Assembly (NCBI GenBank): GCA_023393525.1
Contig: JAEWKZ010000074.1
Coordinates: 1-7,475 of the forward strand
DNA from: Pseudomonadota bacterium
Lineage (GTDB): Bacteria; Desulfobacterota; Desulfovibrionia; Desulfovibrionales; Desulfomicrobiaceae
Length of the DNA: 7,475 bases
Reading direction: 5' to 3'
Position 1 is the first letter of the stretch. The number at the start of each line of letters is the position of its first letter. Under the pieces are notes generated by a model that saw only the letters and a program-made list of their open reading frames with translations, made no database searches and was not told the origin of the DNA. A program made the position numbers and the translations under genes. This document shows, piece after piece, positions 5,424 to 7,475 of the stretch.

Positions 5424-7475
5424 AATTGTTCAATACTTACAGTTTCCATATTTGCTATTGAAGCAGAGTAATTGTTATTACTTTCAAATTGCTCCTTATT
5501 TCCCACAACAATCAGCAAACGTCTAGCACGCGAGAATGCTACGTTAATACGTTCAATTTCTTTGGCAAAACCTATATTATTTTTAGCATTACTTCTTACT
5601 GTTGAAACAATAATAATATTGCGCTCCATTCCTTGGAATCGGTCTACAACATCCATTCTATAATTTCTGCCTTTATATTTTTTCTTTATCTCACGACTCT
5701 GAGCACTATAAAATGTAATGATTCCTATTTCTTTATCTTCTGGTTTTATTTGTGCATCAATGAATTCTTTATATCCGTCAGCCTGCTGAAGAGCTTTTAA
5801 AACAAGATCAATTGCCTTTAGTTCACCTTCGTTTTTATAGCCTGGATTAAGATAGGTTTCTGGAGTTTTAACGTCAATCCATACTGCATGAGTTTCCGGA
5901 TTAATTATTGGATTTAGAGAGATTCCATGCCACCTACTTCCCTTATTTGACAAATCAGGAATATCCATTGTATCAACTATTCCACATTTCAAGCCACCTG
6001 TTTGAGCCAATTCATCTTGATAGAATTGTTTTATAGTATTCATTATTTGCTCATGCATACGATACTGTGTATCCAAAGTAGAGACCACTGTTTTTCTTAC
6101 CTTAGAAGCGGATTCGAACAAACGCTTGAACTGAGAATCTGTTTTTCGTAATTTTTCTGCCAAATCCCTTTTTCCCATTTTTTCCAGTGCACTATCTATT
6201 GTATTCTCGTCCATCATTGGAGGTAACTGTTTATGGTCTCCTATAATAATTATTTTTTTTCCAAGAACCAGCGGTACAGCCATTTCAAGTGGTGTTGCTT
6301 TACTGGCTTCATCCATAATAACAACATCAAAATACATATCAGAATTTTCGCAACTTCCAAACATATCGGTATAGGATTGCATAAAATCAACAGAACCGCA
6401 TATGCTACAAGTAGCAGCGACGAGATTTACGTTGGTTTTGTACAATCTACTAAATTCTGTTCTAGAGTGTTTATCCTTCTCGTTTAACTCTTTCTTCCAT
6501 AAATCTACAGCTTCTGAGTATTTGGGATCGTTAGAAACCTTGTCTGCAATTCGCTCTATCCAAATTTTGGTAGCATTGTCTTCACTATTATTTGAGTCTC
6601 TCGCCCAACTATCTATTACTGGTAGAGAGAATCTACGACCTTCTGGTTCAAGTTTATCTGGTTTGCCAATTCTAACTGGTCGAATACCAGCTTGTCCCTG
6701 TAATCTTTCAAGTGCATTATCAACAGCCAAATTTGTTTGTGAAGTTAGAAGTATTCTACTATCAGGATTATATCTAATTATCTGCCAAATAATTTCAGCA
6801 ATTACTGTTGTTTTACCAGTTCCTGGAGGGCCTTGAATTAAAGCTATATCATTAGCTAATACAGATTTAGTAACAGCTTCCAACTGCTTTTCATTTAGAT
6901 TACCAATCTTATTTCTCCTAATATCCTCCATTGTATCAGATATACTAGCTATTGTTTCACTAGCATATTTAGGGTCAAAAATAAAGTTTGGCAAATTAGA
7001 ATTAATAGGTCTATGATTATACCTACTTTCAGGCCTTAGGATACGATTCATTGCGTTACTTTGGCGTTTTAGTTCCATTGTTTCACCCATAGCAGGAAAT
7101 TGAATGTAATCGCCCTCTTTTATCTTCAACTCTTTACTTTCAAGAAGTTCTGCCATATCATCTTCTGGTTCAACTATCGCATAATCCCTACATCGCCGCA
7201 CGCAGGTACCTAAATTGTAACTCTTTGATTTTAGATAAGAAAATTTTTGTCTTTTGATAATACGTTCCTTAGATAAGTAGCTTTTACTTACTTCTTCTTC
7301 GTCAACTTCGTTCATCTTATCATACCCTTTTCCATTGATAAAATTCACGTTTTCATTTCTAAAATCAGATTGTAATTTTCTATCTAATTCTTGCAGCAAT
7401 GAAGGATCTTCAGTCAAAGACCATTCTGTAATTCCTTTTTTATTGTCATCATCATAACTGAGCCTAATACCATGA
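5405..7475 (-). CDS. Upf1/Dna2-like superfamily 1 helicase (5' partial)
   Basis: The frame stays open to the right edge; at least 690 residues are visible and the start lies outside. Reading on from the TTG at 7417 gives 20 more in-frame codons (beginning HGIRLSYDDD) without a stop or ATG, so that TTG is not a real start. Numbering from it: a Q-motif-like LNEKQLEAV (174-182), Walker A GPPGTGKT (196-203), motif Ia LLTSQTNLAVD (223-233), motif II DEAS (369-372), motif III GDHKQLPP (393-400), motif IV QYRMH (451-455), motif V VDRFQGMER (591-599) and motif VI INVAFSRAR (624-632). All are intact and of the Upf1-like type (AAA_11/AAA_12), so ATP-driven unwinding of RNA or DNA is expected. Residues about 65-125 may form the small beta-barrel inserted near the N-terminus of this group. 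The last bases overlap the PLD gene's start. Any N-terminal partner domain, such as a nuclease or kinase, cannot be seen. Confidence 0.9.
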   Translation of the reverse strand, partial: HGIRLSYDDDNKKGITEWSLTEDPSLLQELDRKLQSDFRNENVNFINGKGYDKMNEVDEEEVSKSYLSKERIIKRQKFSYLKSKSYNLGTCVRRCRDYAIVEPEDDMAELLESKELKIKEGDYIQFPAMGETMELKRQSNAMNRILRPESRYNHRPINSNLPNFIFDPKYASETIASISDTMEDIRRNKIGNLNEKQLEAVTKSVLANDIALIQGPPGTGKTTVIAEIIWQIIRYNPDSRILLTSQTNLAVDNALERLQGQAGIRPVRIGKPDKLEPEGRRFSLPVIDSWARDSNNSEDNATKIWIERIADKVSNDPKYSEAVDLWKKELNEKDKHSRTEFSRLYKTNVNLVAATCSICGSVDFMQSYTDMFGSCENSDMYFDVVIMDEASKATPLEMAVPLVLGKKIIIIGDHKQLPPMMDENTIDSALEKMGKRDLAEKLRKTDSQFKRLFESASKVRKTVVSTLDTQYRMHEQIMNTIKQFYQDELAQTGGLKCGIVDTMDIPDLSNKGSRWHGISLNPIINPETHAVWIDVKTPETYLNPGYKNEGELKAIDLVLKALQQADGYKEFIDAQIKPEDKEIGIITFYSAQSREIKKKYKGRNYRMDVVDRFQGMERNIIIVSTVRSNAKNNIGFAKEIERINVAFSRARRLLIVVGNKEQFESNNNYSASIANMETVSIEQLKDAVR

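Noticed and set aside
6402..6836. 144-codon plus-strand open frame opposite the helicase gene
   Set aside because: It lies wholly antisense to the helicase segment that contains Walker A and motif Ia, which is clearly coding. The antisense protein has shadow-like serine/leucine-rich composition and no domain.
7415..7417. TTG as the start codon of the helicase gene
   Set aside because: The same frame is open to the window edge, and the sequence before it looks like ordinary coding sequence, so the TTG is an internal leucine codon.

Overview
The window is a low-GC stretch of bacterial DNA. The AT-rich codon use, the missing or weak Shine-Dalgarno sites before most starts and the general look of the proteins suggest a Bacteroidota-type (gut or oral) bacterium. 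That assignment is an inference from style; no taxonomic marker gene is present.

Left part (1-682). The C-terminal end of an unrecognised plus-strand gene stops at 263. A long palindrome follows at 306-347, then the C-terminal remnant of an IS630-type (DDE) transposase at 431-604. No other gene is seen here. The region looks like a convergent junction or scar beside the minus-strand operon.

Right part (683-7475). A tightly packed minus-strand operon runs from the right edge leftwards. Its four products, in transcription order, are: (1) an Upf1/Dna2-like superfamily 1 helicase, cut at its 5' end by the window edge and overlapping the next gene by ATGA; (2) an 825-residue protein with a probable N-terminal winged helix, an acidic linker, one phospholipase-D-like domain with a variant HKD motif, and a long helical C-terminus; (3) a 212-residue protein that looks like DUF1257 (Ycf35-like) fused to DUF2997; (4) a Ycf46-like AAA+ ATPase whose frame is broken by an apparent one-base insertion near codon 58.

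How they may work together. A helicase paired with a PLD-fold protein recalls nucleic-acid-targeting antiphage systems; Mokosh combines an Upf1/RecD-like helicase with a PLD domain. The Ycf35/DUF2997/Ycf46 set is a separate conserved association, known from cyanobacteria and algal plastids and of unclear function. Finding both in one coupled operon, next to transposase debris, makes this a candidate composite defence or nucleic-acid-processing cassette. The defence role is inferred; the operon structure and the domain motifs are read directly from the sequence. The frameshift in the ATPase raises the question of whether this copy is active, recoded, or affected by an assembly error.
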